From positions 87,059,285 through 87,123,284 of the forward strand of contig OV884056.1 of assembly GCA_930367215.1 (NCBI GenBank): 64,000 nt of DNA. The letters run 5' to 3'. The translations under genes and the position numbers were made by a program. The notes under the pieces are model-generated. The model did no database searches. It saw nothing but the letters and a program-made list of their open reading frames with translations, and had not been told where the DNA came from. The stretch is from Pollenia angustigena (taxonomy: Eukaryota > Arthropoda > Insecta > Diptera > Polleniidae). Shown here piece by piece: positions 1-11,084 of the stretch. How positions within the stretch are numbered: position 1 is the first letter of the stretch; every line of letters starts with the position of its first letter.

Positions 1-240
1 TGGATCCGTTCTATTGGAACCACATGTCAGCAAGATAAATGTCAACTAATTGAGATAGGAAAAAGTCAGTTGACATGTCTCTAAACCGCTCAGAGTTGAC
101 TGTAATATTCTTACTGGCACATACAGCTCACCAAAGAAGTAGATTTTAAGGATGTAATGGTGTTTTGACAATGACTTGAGATGTGTGGTTGTTGTCCAAA
201 TGCTGCAATTCTGTTTATTGACATTTAACTAAAAGTGTTC
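1..240 (-). mobile_element. mariner-like transposase fragment (DUF4817 type)
   Basis: Read on the minus strand, the first ~45 bases give a degraded D-M-W-F-Q-(stop)-N-G-S. This matches the DMWFQQDG block of the mariner-like transposase family seen better preserved at 31270-34620. Bases 150-220 align with the segment encoding the N-K-Q-N-C-R-I-W stretch of that copy. The reading frame is broken by stops and indels, and the fragment is cut by the window edge, so its true 5' and 3' limits are unknown. It is a dead DNA transposon remnant. Confidence 0.7.
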
Positions 241-347
241 CTTATCATGATGTTGAAAATAAATTTGTAAACGTTATTATAATCATAACTTATCAAACTA
301 AACTAACCTTAAAAGTATTAGTCACCATTTAGACGCAGAAACATTTA

Positions 348-529
348 AGGCTCAGTTAGCCGGGAGTAACAGTAACTTAACCTTAACGTAAACAAGTAAG
401 ACCAATCTATTTCTTACAGAGTGAGATGTAACATCTTACTGTTAACTATAATCGTTCTTATTGCTTTACATACAACTAAATGAAGCAGCTGATTTGCAAC
501 GTTACTGTTACTCCCGGCTAACTGAGCCT
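348..529. mobile_element. PIF/Harbinger-type MITE with TTA duplication
   Basis: The two ends are perfect inverted repeats about 29 bp long, starting AGGCTCAGTTAGCCGGGAGT. They are flanked by TTA on both sides (345-347 and 530-532). Short length (182 bp), long perfect inverted repeats and a 3-bp TTA duplication are the hallmarks of non-autonomous PIF/Harbinger elements. No coding capacity. The lack of divergence between the arms suggests a fairly young insertion, or hairpin-driven homogenisation. Confidence 0.7.
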
Positions 530-532
530 TTA

Positions 533-2460
533 GTTTGATGGCATATTACGGTTTGGGAAGAGAGTATCGCTTTTGTGTTTGGTTCTCGGGGACAAGCTTT
601 GTTCACACTTTCTTTGTTGTCATTTACTTTGCTTTTTGACAAAAAAGCAACAATAGTAACAGAATGTTGCCGGCAACATGTTCGTCTGTGTGATCGCAAA
701 TGAAAAAAACAAAAGAGAATTCCAGATATCTTTCTTCCAAATGTAAGCTTGTCTAAACTCGGACTTACAATAAAGTTATACCTAGTCTGTGTGAAAACTT
801 AATGCAATAATGCAAACTGTCAAATAAAAAAAAAAACGAAAAAACAAAAATGTCAGCCCTTTTCCTATTCTTTTTAATTAAATTTGCCTGTGAATCATTT
901 AAAACGATATAACGATAATTCAAAATTAAACAATATTAAATTTAAATAATGACGAAATTTATTTCCTCGTTAAAAAAAACTTCAAAAATGTGTACCTATT
1001 TTGGAAAAAAGCTTAAATTCCTTAAAGTTTCAACATTTAAAACCGAGTGCTAATTGATGTTAATTAAATGAAATGCATTTGTGTGGTTTTAAAATCACAC
1101 CCTGTATGTTTACGAAGCGTTTTCTGAAAAAAAAAGTTTATTTTAAAGAGCAAAATAAAAAGAGAGTCTACAAAATTGTCAATTCAAAGAGATGCAAGCG
1201 TTTTGCTCAAAAGGTTACATAAAAAATAAAGTTAGAAAACGCCGTTATGTTCCCTCTCTGCTGCTGGTGGTGGCTCTGTATCTGTTGCTCAGCTGCTCTG
1301 ACCTGTTTTAGTTTCCTATTTCCTTTACAACATTAACGAAAATAACAACAACTACGGCCATGATATATCCAAAACAGGGTGAATGACGAATTGAAAAAAT
1401 ATATGTAGGTATGTGCCTCCCTACATATGTATTTACATACTAAAAGCTTTACGATGTTGTTAGCGTTTTTAGAAGCATGAGGAAAAGGAGAGGAAAGGAA
1501 GTACATATAAAATTTCCCCTTTTATAAAGAAAAATGGTTGAAAATTTGGTGGTGTTTAAGGATTTTTTTTAGATTTTTCTTGTAAGGATTTACCTACATA
1601 AGTGTAAGGAAAGGGCGTTACTTTAAAAAAGGGTGGCTGTCTAGACAAAGGAGAGTTTTTGTTTCTTGCAAAAAATCTCCAATTTGGAGACACCTTACTT
1701 AAACCACCTTAAAAAAATTCTTGCCTATTTTGGTACATATTTTGTTAACCTTTATTTTCTTTTTCTATGTTGTGTAAAAGTTTTTTTTTTCTTGCTAACT
1801 CTTTTTTGTTGGTTTGTTTGACTAATGCTATAGGTAGTATACCTACATAGGTATTGCCTTGTTTGTCTATTATCCACCATTATTATCCCCACCTTAGAAT
1901 TAAGAAAAAATAAAAAAGACCTCATGTTATGCTCCTCATTCCCCCCTTTAGCTTAAACCCAGCTAATGTGCTTGATACACACTATCCTCCTCACAAGTAC
2001 ATACATAGTTATACACATGCATACAGGCAGCCTGATAGACCGTCGGGCGGAGGAGCAGCGGGGGCAGCGTAAAAAAGCTTTTGTCATTGAATTGTTGCCT
2101 TTCCTTTGCATGAGCAAAGATCATACAAACTTATTGTCGTTGTTGTTTTTGTAGTTTCTAATGCCCCCATACAAAACACAACAACACACTCAAGCATGTA
2201 CGAATGCGATCGGTACGGACACACCAGTCGACTTGTATGAGACACATATAAACAAAGAAATAGAGATACATACATAGATACCTTTACTTTGTGGTACACA
2301 ATCATGAACAGTGGGCCTAAAGGCAAAATAAATACAAACGAAATAACGGTAAAAAATTAAGAAGAGACAATACCTACCTATACCTATAAGCAACAATTTT
2401 TTAATTCTTGCAGTTTTTTTTTATTTAGTCTCTTTATTAAATTTAACAGGATAATTTAAA
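533..2460. other. AT-rich stretch without recognised genes
   Basis: I see only A/T homopolymer runs, TACATA-type short repeats (around 1400-1440 and 1990-2000) and short open frames with no recognisable domain. A somewhat GC-richer patch at 1240-1310 contains CTG/GGT triplets. Nothing supports an exon. Confidence 0.6.
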
Positions 2461-2465
2461 AGAAA

Positions 2466-2700
2466 ACAAGTAAGAAAGTAGGTATAGTCGGTCAAGTCCG
2501 ACCATATGATATCCTACACCACAGTATTAAAAACCACATCATGCTTATGTGTCCATATTAATAGGGATTTATCTATGATTATAAAATATGGGTATCACAT
2601 TTTTTCATTTGCCAAGTAGGTACATCATCTTTGTATGTAAATAATTTAGATTTTTGCAAATTAGATGCAGTTTACACGGTGCTTTGGAATATACATATAT
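2466..2700 (+). repeat. dispersed repeat R2, 5' fragment
   Basis: It begins AACAAGTAAGAAAGTAGG and continues through a GTCCGACCATATGATATCC block to CCTACACCACAGTA. The same opening occurs at 36782 and 56796 in this window. Only the first ~100 bp align confidently; the 3' limit is a guess. The class of the repeat is not clear from the sequence. Confidence 0.6.
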
Positions 2701-3173
2701 AAATGCAATTATGAAGTAACTCTAATATGATAGCGGATTAAGTTTCTCGAGTTTTTTAAATAAATCAACAGTGAAAGTAGACCTTTCCAACGCATGTACT
2801 CGTTTGAAAACCGGTTGATTGGTTCTCGAGTTATAAAATCACGAACATAGAACAACTTATTTTTATACAAAGTAATTTTTGGCCTGGACGAGAATCATTC
2901 AACATTTTCTGTTCAAGCCATATTTAGTAAATAAGTCTTTCCGTGTAGTTAAAGATTTATTAGCTGTAAGATTCAGTCGGTTCTTTTAAGTTCTAATTCA
3001 TTTCAATGTTTTGAACACGCATGCAAATGCATGGTTGGCAAAGTACTCATGAAAGTAAAATTTGACTCTGTAAGTTGAATAAAATTTTACGAGTCCTGGG
3101 GGCTAAGGTATACATTTTGACGCAAGCGTTGAAATTCTTGACAGTTTTAATTCACCATAGAACTGTGCTACCA

Positions 3174-3283
<110 letters not shown>

Positions 3284-3941
3284 AATATGAAATAAAAAGT
3301 TTAAAATATTAAATTCGTTGGTTTTTTTAAATTCAATTTTATGAAAGTATATAAATAACCGTAATCTTATATTTTTTTTTGCGAAGATGAATGTTCTTTA
3401 TTTCGTTCTGATTGTTCTATAGAGATGTAACGTGTGACTTTTCAATTGTGTTGGCACAATCTTTGTACCCATTTTTAATTTTAATGAAAATATACGAATT
3501 TTTTGCGTACAATTAGAAAAAAATTATTTTATGACGCTGCATAAAAGCGAGATATGCATATAAGCGAAATCAATGCATGTACACACAAATTTGTTGGGTA
3601 CCTATTTTAAGTACGAAAGGAAATTTGCAGGCATGTTCTGAAAATCACTTTATGTGAAAGTGATTTGAAATCACAAAAAAGGTGTTCTGGACAAAATGCT
3701 TTTTTCATAATTATGATTTTAAACCAGTCAGCTAAGTGGCCGCCGATTTAAAATTACTTGCTTATTTCTTTCCATCATTTTTAAATAATGGCGTTTTCTT
3801 TTCTGAGTAAAATTCTGCCTTTTACATTTGTTTATGTTCTTTTCTAAAAAAACATGTGTTATTTGCAAAGTATAAAGCGTTCTTTTCTGATGATTTTCCC
3901 ACACTCATTTTAAATAACAGGGCATGAGTGCAGCACTAGAT

Positions 3942-4076
3942 CAAGGCGAATTCAGAACAAGGTGGTGGCAAGTTTCGAACCGTAAACACTAACAATGTAA
4001 TACAAAAAACATCTGTTGTTTCTGTTGGCTTTGGATTGTTGTAGTCTTGCCGCCACCTGCAATTGAATTTACCTTG
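3942..4076. mobile_element. palindromic MITE, family R6 (AAGGCGAATTC ends)
   Basis: The left arm starts CAAGGCGAATTCAGAACAAG and continues GTGGTGGCAAG. The right arm, read in reverse complement, starts CAAGGTAAATTCAATTGCAG and continues GTGGCGGCAAG. The ends are therefore imperfect inverted repeats about 30 bp long around a ~75-bp core. Related partial copies are at 21414-21455 and 61345-61424. No clear target-site duplication. Confidence 0.6.
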
Positions 4077-4124
4077 CGCTAATTGTACTTTATTCTTTAA
4101 TGCCGCAATTTGTGTTCTTTTGTG

Positions 4125-4266
4125 CCAATTCACACGTTGCAAGTCTTATTGATTAGCTTGCTACCTTATAGGCGAGAGAGAGTGAGAGAGAAACGTTTAT
4201 TTTCCTCTCTTCACTCTCGTTATAAAGTAGCAAGCTGATCAATAAGACTTGCAACGTGTGAATTGG
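4125..4266. mobile_element. foldback MITE
   Basis: Nearly the whole 142 bp is one hairpin. The arms begin CCAATTCACACGTTGCAAGT and run for about 65 bases each, with small mismatches in the purine-rich GAGAGA portion. Such a structure would form a long stem in RNA. No coding capacity and no clear duplication of the target site. Confidence 0.75.
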
Positions 4267-5651
4267 GACTTTGTAAACGAAAAATATGAATCACTTCTTA
4301 AAAACTAGGGGAGCATTTAAAAATGTTGCCAAATCACATGTAACACTTATGCAACACTTTTTTAGAAAAGAAAAGAAAAAAAACTAGGTTGTTAAAGGTA
4401 TATTCCTGTCACATATGCTCCATTAAATTTTGCTATAGAAATTCAGTCAAATGGGTCTACCTATAAATGAATAAGATACGATTGTCAACAATTTTTGCCA
4501 TTAAATGACCTGGGGCTAATTCGTGATCGAATAGGTAGGTACCTACATATATGTACTTTTTCGATTCGAAAGTAATTTTATTTCTCATTCTTTCAGTAGA
4601 TAGGAACCTACTTTTTTCAAATTTAAAAGTGCAAAAGCTGAGCTTTGTCGTCTTTCTTATTATCTACTCCGAAATTGGTTTCAATCGGATCAAAATTTTA
4701 CAAACTCAAACTTTTGCCAATAGGTACCTACATACATACATACATATGTATGTACCTATGTACCTATTTTGCGAAAAGGTATCCCCACTGTAAAAGAGAT
4801 AAAAAGACTGATGGATTTTTAGTTGGGATGGATGAATAGACAAACAACACCCAGGCGTAAAAATGCTAAACATAAACATTTCGACATACCTACAAAAATC
4901 CATCCACCAAAATATGTACATACAAACATCTACTTCCATAAAATAATCATAGACTCGCGCTGTCATAGTCACTGAATCGTGTCGTGTGGAGTCATTTCAA
5001 CAATAACAACAAAAGTGTAGGTATGTATGTATTTTCGAAATGGATGAGAGTGGATGTATGGACGTATCTGTGTGTTTATGTTGGTGTAGCATGATCATAA
5101 TGAAAAATTCCGTTTGTGCCTTGTTTGCCTTGCCCTATTGCGTGATTCTTGTTCATTTTAGTACACAAAAGCAAAACCAAAAGATAATAAAAAAAAGATC
5201 TAATACATCGAAAACAACAACAAAATACAACTATAGCAAAGAGAAAATGTATAAAAATATTTGAGAAGTTGTATTTGCGAAGAGATGAAAAGTTTGTTTT
5301 TAGTAAAGGAGAACGTCGACAAAAGAGCTTTAATATCATTTTTGTAACAGGGTAGGGAGTTCGAAATTGTAAAATTGAATTTATTACAGTCGTACCTAAG
5401 CAAGAGCAAAAGGCGGAACGTTTTCTGCCGCTTAACTAGGTATTTCCTTTGAGTTTTTAAAAATGTTCGAACAAAATTAATACATTTAAAGCAGAGTTTT
5501 TGTATGAAAACGATAACGGTAGGTGTAAGTTATCAAGTAAGAGTGATATAGGTACTCGGCCGAATCTTTAATAGCCTCGACGGAGAGTTTGAATATTTCA
5601 GGAGTTATGTAGGATCTATAAATTAAAAGCCAATCGTTAACATCACAGTAT

Positions 5652-6112
5652 GCCCCTATTAGGATTACAACCCAACTCTAGTTCTGTTAAAACATTTTCA
5701 GTTTGGTATTGCTGTTTACCACCCTTTGCTAGTGCGGTTAACAAAAACATTAAACGTTTACAACTCATCACTAGCAGTTGAAATGTTAAATATGTATGCA
5801 AAAGATTTCTTAAGCTTCTGTCAAAAATTAATATAAACCCTATCAAATGCATTTAAAAACACACATTAAAGAAAAACATTTGATTACGTACGGAAAGTGC
5901 GATCCGTTCCACACGTTGCTTACGCAAATGACAAATTCATATAACTTAACAAAAAGTTTATTTAAGTACAATATGGTTTGACACATACATACATATGATT
6001 AACATGTGTGCGCTCAGTTGCTCAAGCCAACTAAAGCATATTATAGTTTGGCCTTAAGTTGTCAAGTTTCAACTCAACTGAGTTCAGTTGAGTTGCAAAG
6101 CATAATAGAGGC
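5652..6112. mobile_element. MITE with CCCCTATTAGG ends, inside R1
   Basis: The left end GCCCCTATTAGGATTACAAC matches the left end of the 173-bp element at 22488. The right end, read in reverse complement, is GCCTCTATTATGCTTTGCAA. An AACTCAACTGAGTTCAGTTG palindrome near the right end is also shared with 22488. The extra length relative to that copy implies a further insertion or a longer subtype. Flanks are R1 sequence. Confidence 0.55.
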
Positions 6113-6966
6113 AAAAATTCTTCGCTTAATTTAAATAAAATATCATGATTTTTTCCAAAATTCTATTAGGCGTATTTCAGGAGGCGATTTTATATTGGAC
6201 CCATCTTAAAATAATGGATCGATCATAACAAAAGTATAGTGATTTGTGGTTGCAGTAAACATAAATGGGATCAAATTTTAATACAGTAGTGCATATTGTT
6301 TGTTTTAAGTGTTTATGCATTAAAAAAAAATGGTAAATTATGGAACAATCTTCACGCAATTTTGCAGTGTGATTTGCAAACATATGAAATTATGAGGGAC
6401 CAAATTTAACTTCAATAGCATTATTCGTTACAGTTTTAGACGTACTAAAATATCTTTCGAGAATGGGCTTTTTACGGGGCCTTTTGTAAATAATGGACCG
6501 ATCTTCACGAAGATGTGTGATGTCATTTCTAGTCTTATAAAACTATTACAGACAAAATTTTTGTACAATTGCATTATTATATATATTACGGCTTAAGTGT
6601 TTTTTAACTATAGCGTGGCTAAAGTGTAGAGTGGGCGACTGATAATCACGGAATTAAGTATTATGATTTCTAGTCACATAAAACGATTTAGGGCAAAATT
6701 TAATACAACATCGGAGCATTACGCCACAAATTAGTGTTAGTTTTTTTAAACAGAAATATCACTTGTTTAGGTTGATTGTTCCTTATTTGGATTCATAACT
6801 CTTCTCCTCTTCTAGACCGACTGTGCCGATTGGGAGATTATAACAGACGGGCAGATATACTGATATGGCTTAATAGACTTAGCATTACTCTAGGACCCAG
6901 ACTCAGAATATACTTATTGGGTCTCAGATGAATATTAAAAAAATTTCACGCGGAATTACAAACTTA

Positions 6967-7188
6967 CTGAGCTACCTAAACAAGAGTGGCAAGCGTTTTT
7001 TTAAACATCAAAATTCTAATTCCAATACATTTTCAATAAAATAAAACGACCAAGCGATCTATCAAATCAGATTTTCCAGCCGGGTGGTGTTAATTTCGCG
7101 TTCTAAAGGTGTGTTTCGTATAAACTGTGTGAAAATGAAAAGTTTTGACATGAAACAGACCCTTGCCGCTCTTATTTAGGTAGCTCAG
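6967..7188. mobile_element. PIF/Harbinger-type MITE with TTA duplication, inside R1
   Basis: Ends CTGAGCTACCTAAACAAGAG and, in reverse complement, CTGAGCTACCTAAATAAGAG form inverted repeats of ~28 bp. TTA precedes the left end (6964-6966) and follows the right end (7189-7191). The flanks are R1 sequence (AACTTA before, TTAGTATA after). 222 bp, non-coding. Confidence 0.75.
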
Positions 7189-7221
7189 TTAGTATAACTT
7201 CATTCAGCAGTAGTGTATGGT

Positions 7222-8213
7222 CAGGGCTGCCAGGTACTTTTTTTGCTTGTCCCCAAAAAATTAAAAAAATATCCCCAAAAATCCCCAAATTAAAAAAAAC
7301 CTTAAAAATCTAATATTTTTTTTGGTTTTTTTTCTGACCAAAATTAAATTTTTTTTTTTAAAAATGGTAAGAAAAATTTGAATAAGAAATCCCCAAAAAA
7401 AAATTTTTAGTCAAAAAAATTACTTTATTTTGTTTGTAGCGACTGGTTTCGGTATGCTTTTTTAACTCCCTAAGCTAATTCCCGCGAAGCTCTACGCTTG
7501 TCTGCAGGAAGAAACCAGAGTCTCTGGCGAGAAACGTCATTTATTTAATACTTCGATGCATCATAACTACTAACCAATAGCCTAGCATTCTTTTTCCCAA
7601 ACTTTATTATATTGTCTTTCATATTAACGTATTTTTGGGGAAGACATACACATTTGCTTGAACATTGTCTTTAAAAAAATCAAAAATTGTATGTGCTGCC
7701 AACGGTTTTAGATTCTATTTTTAAATTCTTTTTTTTTAACACTCACTTAACATGGCCTTTACAAGTAGAGTATACGTATTATCAACGAAAAATCGAAGAA
7801 ACAGCCAATTGGCTGAAAGTACCAAAATTATGTGTGTGTAAGTGAAAAAGTGTGAGTGTATTGCGACTTTCAAGAAATTAACTTTCACGTGTAAATGATA
7901 AGTAAGAAAAATAACAAAGTTTATAAAGTTCCTTTTACACACTTTACAAAAATAACAATCTTAATTGGGACCCTTTACACTGTATAAGAGTAAGATAAAA
8001 GTTTTGCTTCTTTTTTCATATTTTATATACGAAACAAAGAAAAATAAGCGTTAATAATAAAAGAAGTGAAAATATATTAAAAAGTGTAAAATCCACGAAT
8101 TTCTCTTTTTAAATCCCCAAAAAAATCTCCAATCCCCAAATGACTTTCTTTGTCCTTTTTGCTCACATGAAATCCCAAACTTTGGAGATAAATCCCCAAG
8201 TCTGACAGCCCTG
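7222..8213. mobile_element. non-autonomous hAT element with 8-bp duplication
   Basis: The left end is CAGGGCTGCCAG and the right end, in reverse complement, is CAGGGCTGTCAG. TGTATGGT is present immediately before (7214-7221) and after (8214-8221). A 12-bp CAGGG-type terminal repeat and a perfect 8-bp duplication are diagnostic of hAT transposons. Inside I see no transposase motif, only AT-rich DNA and a truncated SINE (7458-7533). It is therefore a 992-bp deletion derivative or MITE. It lies in the 3' end of R1 copy A. Confidence 0.88.
7458..7533 (-). mobile_element. tRNA-derived SINE, 3' part only
   Basis: On the minus strand this reads CGCCAGAGACTCTGGTTTCT, then a CAGACAAGCGTAGAGC block, a GGGAATTAGCTTAGGGAG block and an A tail. 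These match the 3' half of the SINE at 40431-40577. The tRNA-like head is missing, as in typical 5' truncation or later deletion. It lies within the hAT element. Confidence 0.8.
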
Positions 8214-8419
8214 TGTATGGTATAAAAAGTTTAACTGTACCAACATTGCCAGCCCTGACAAGTGTTTCGTAAAAAGGAAATTGAGAGTCTAATGAAAATG
8301 ACATTTTATTTTTTTTTTTGTATAGGGTATTTTTTTTAAGCTGCATGCAAAATAAAAATGATATTACAAGATTAATAAAATAACATTTTTTTTATTATAA
8401 TCTGGTAGATACTTTTCCT

Positions 8420-8534
8420 GCCTTATTTATAAAAAATAAAACAGTTTAATAAGAGTTTTATTAAACAAATTTTCATACAAAATCCGTTTAATAAGCCTTT
8501 TATTAACCTGTTTTATTTTTTGTATAAATAAGGC
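8420..8534. mobile_element. foldback MITE (GCCTTATTTATA ends)
   Basis: The left arm (8420-8466) starts GCCTTATTTATAAAAAATAA. The right arm in reverse complement starts GCCTTATTTATACAAAAAAT. The arms are ~47 bp each with few mismatches, leaving a short loop. Non-coding; target duplication not obvious. Confidence 0.7.
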
Positions 8535-8639
8535 CAATGGCATTTATTTTTTAAATATAATTTCCGGCATATGCAACTACGAGTTACATTGTACATTCGA
8601 TTAGTCCAATTTTTTACTACTTTTTCCAAAAAATTTGGC

Positions 8640-9260
8640 CGTATGACGTCAATGGTGGCTTGACTATTGGCTTCCAATGCTTAAAAGAGTTGCTGGTTTG
8701 TCGGCATAAACTAATGAGTTAACATAGCCTCATAACAAGTAATCCAGAGGCGCTCAACTGCACGAACAAGGGGGCCAGTAAACAGGACTACTTTTGGCAA
8801 TAAAATGAGCATATTTATTTGTTTATAACTGGCCTTAAGTTATTTCAAGAATATTAAATAAAATAAATAACATTTTCACAAAATTGATGAAATAAATCGA
8901 GTGTTAAGCGTGTTGTGTGGCAAGTTGTGCCGTCTTGTTGGAACCAAATGTCGTTTATCTGATGAAATTTTGGAAACACAAATTCAGTCAGCATGACTCG
9001 ATAGCTCTCGCCATTTACCGTTACGGCAGCTCTTCGCTAATTCTAAAAGAGCGTGTAATCCGCACCAAACAGAACATATTGTAATGGATGTAATGGTGTT
9101 TCGTTATCGGCTTGAGGATTATCTTCGCTCCAAATACGGCAATTTTGTTGATACACGTAGCCATTTAACCAGAAACGAGCTTCGTAAAAATATTTTTTCA
9201 AAGTTTATTTCATAAATTTGAAAGCGTTTTTGTAGCGTTAAACGATTCATGATGACTTGC
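8640..9260 (-). mobile_element. mariner-like transposase remnant, internally deleted
   Basis: The minus strand has a degraded L-D-Y-L-x-x-G-Y-V-N-S-L-V-Y-A-D-K-P block (around 8680-8770), an F-Q-Q-D-G-T-T-C-H block (around 8910-8950) and the segment before N-K-Q-N-C-R (around 9070-9190). This is the order expected for the C-terminal two thirds of the DUF4817 mariner-like transposase. Frames are broken. An AT-rich stretch at ~8800-8880 interrupts the alignment. The N-terminal HTH part is missing and is replaced by the inverted repeat at 9281. Confidence 0.75.
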
Positions 9261-9280
9261 CAAACCTTTCTAAGCATAAA

Positions 9281-9358
9281 TCGTCGGTTGATTATTTAAT
9301 TGTCGTATGTGGATACAAATTACATACGACATACGACAATTAAATAATCAACCGACGA
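9281..9358. repeat. perfect 30-bp inverted repeat, 18-nt loop
   Basis: The arm at 9281-9310 (TCGTCGGTTGATTATTTAAT and ten more bases) is exactly complementary to 9329-9358. The spacer of 18 bases itself contains a partial ACATACGAC repeat. It abuts the mariner-like remnant, so it may be a snap-back duplication created when that element was truncated. Confidence 0.9.
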
Positions 9359-9739
9359 AATGTCAATACAGTTTGACATTCTCAGCTGTCGAAAGTTCTC
9401 ATGCAGCTAAAAAAACACCCGATACAAAGGTTTTAACTTTTGTATAAATGTGTGCATAAATTTGTAAATGTTTTAATTCTTACAAAAGCAACAAATTTTT
9501 TTAAAATATGAATTTGAAAAAAGCTTCTATTACATATGCATGGAATTGTGAAGTACAAACATACTTGCAAGTGTGAGTGTGCCTGCATTTGAAAACTTAG
9601 AAAGATGCCTACATAAAATAATAATAATAAAAAATATTTGTAGATACACCACACAGCCTACGTGATGGTTACAGGAATTATCATCTTCATTACAAATATA
9701 TTCATAGTAAATCATGATCATCATCATGATGATCAGCAC

Positions 9740-10661
9740 CAGTGTTGAAAAATTCAGTACTTTGGTACTTTTTTCAGTACTTTTTTATATTGAAAATACC
9801 GCAGTACCCCCGCGTTGTTTTCAGTACTTTTTTATCCTTTGAGCTTTTTTAACTGTGATGTGATCATTTCGATAGCAGGCTTAGGATAATATGTTAGTGG
9901 AAAATTTAAATGAAAACCATCTTTATAGAAACATGCAATGTAAGGGAAAGGTTTTTTAAAGTAAAAGAAACTGCGAAATAGTTTTATTCGACAATGTGCG
10001 AAACACTAAGAACTAAATTTTGTTTTGAAGATAAAACCTTAAAAGTGGTAATCAGTATTGTTTCCCGAAGAACCATTAGCATAATACTAATATTATTAAT
10101 ATTATTTACAAACGATAAAGAAAACTATAATAATATCAATTCTCAATTCCGTGTTCTAGCGGATCTTTCAGAAATAAAACATTTCAGAACTGAATATTTT
10201 TAAATTTCCTGGAAAAATATAGCCAATATTATACCTCAAATATAAATACTGTTTGCTATTAAATACTTAGATAAATTAATTTTGTGGCATTGTGACTAAA
10301 CATCTTAAGTCAAATTTAAAAAGTTGAAAAAAAATGTTGTTAATCATGCGAGTTTTCATTAAAAAAACATTTTTGTTTACGTTTTAAATTTTGTATTATT
10401 AACGAAATTTTTCTTTAATTTTGGTTTATTTTGTTTTTTGATGAACATCTTTTTTTCATCGCGATTTTTTAAAAACTTTTTTGCTATCTTATCTCGACTT
10501 AAGGTGTTTTCACAAAATGCCACAGAATTCTAATAAAATATTTTTTGTTCCTTTTATTTTCATAATTTATGGTTTTTTTTACAAAAAGTACCATTTGGTG
10601 GGAAAAATACTCTTTTAGTTGAAGTTCAGTACCATTTCAAAATTTCAATTTTGCAACACTG
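9740..10661. mobile_element. non-autonomous hAT element with 8-bp duplication
   Basis: The left end is CAGTGTTGAAAAATTCAGTA; the right end in reverse complement is CAGTGTTGCAAAATTGAAAT. ATCAGCAC flanks both sides (9732-9739 and 10662-10669). The subterminal GTACTTTGGTACTTTTTTCA block is shared with the hAT element at 62646. An open frame at 9994-10203 (69 aa) has no recognisable domain. The element is 922 bp and lacks a visible transposase. Confidence 0.87.
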
Positions 10662-10764
10662 ATCAGCACTATCTTGATTATAATGAAGTTTATTGTCATA
10701 ATGATAATTTACATGTGTGTAGTCAGTGTATGAGAATAATTATTATCATAGTCACTGTTTGGAG

Positions 10765-11011
10765 CACAGAGCATACAGAGACGTCACGAGACGGAAGATT
10801 TTGCGTTTTTTTCCGTCTCTTTCTTCTAAAGCTGCCCTTTTTGCATTTTTTGTTTTGATTACGCAGTTCGTGTTGATAGTAGCGGCCTGTTTTTACACAT
10901 TGCCACTTCACTACCAAAAAAACTTTTTCTTTCTCTTTCTTCGAAAGCTGCCCTCGCAAATGATTTGGACATTTTTCATACGTCACTTTTTTCATCTCTG
11001 TATGCTTTGTG
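10765..11011. mobile_element. MITE with 8-bp duplication (CACARAGCATACAGAGA ends)
   Basis: The left end is CACAGAGCATACAGAGA and the right end in reverse complement is CACAAAGCATACAGAGA. GTTTGGAG is duplicated at 10757-10764 and 11012-11019. The 8-bp duplication fits hAT or P superfamily elements. A second copy with a degraded left end is at 44233-44493; both share an internal GTAGCGGCCTGTTTTTAC block and a CTTCGAAAGCTGCCCTCGCA block. The small open frames across it on both strands are a consequence of the repeat. Confidence 0.82.
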
Positions 11012-11084
11012 GTTTGGAGTGTGAGAATGTATAGTTGTTGTTGTTGTTGTTTTTATAATTTGTATAGTTGTTGTAGTTGTATAT

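Larger units (their letters stand above)
5534..8228 (+). repeat. dispersed repeat R1, copy A (interrupted by three insertions)
   Basis: The 5' end has the CGGCCGAATCTTT and GACGGAGAGTTTGAAT blocks typical of R1 (compare 14264). The 3' part has the CTAGGACCCAGACTCAGAAT and TTGGGTCTCAGATGAATATT blocks. Its terminal TGTATGGTATAAAAA lies after an inserted hAT element. The copy is split by a MITE at 5652-6112, a Harbinger-type MITE at 6967-7188 and a hAT element at 7222-8213. Removing them rejoins R1 sequence. The class of R1 is unassigned; such TATAAAA-ended repeats are widespread in flies. Confidence 0.7.

Noticed and set aside
8238..8260. Second CCAGCCCTG hAT-like right end just after the hAT element at 7222-8213
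   Set aside because: No matching left end with the same flanking octamer was found.
10723..11034. Overlapping ~100-codon frames on both strands
   Set aside because: They span a MITE with 8-bp duplications; the similar frame at 44230-44445 is just the second MITE copy.
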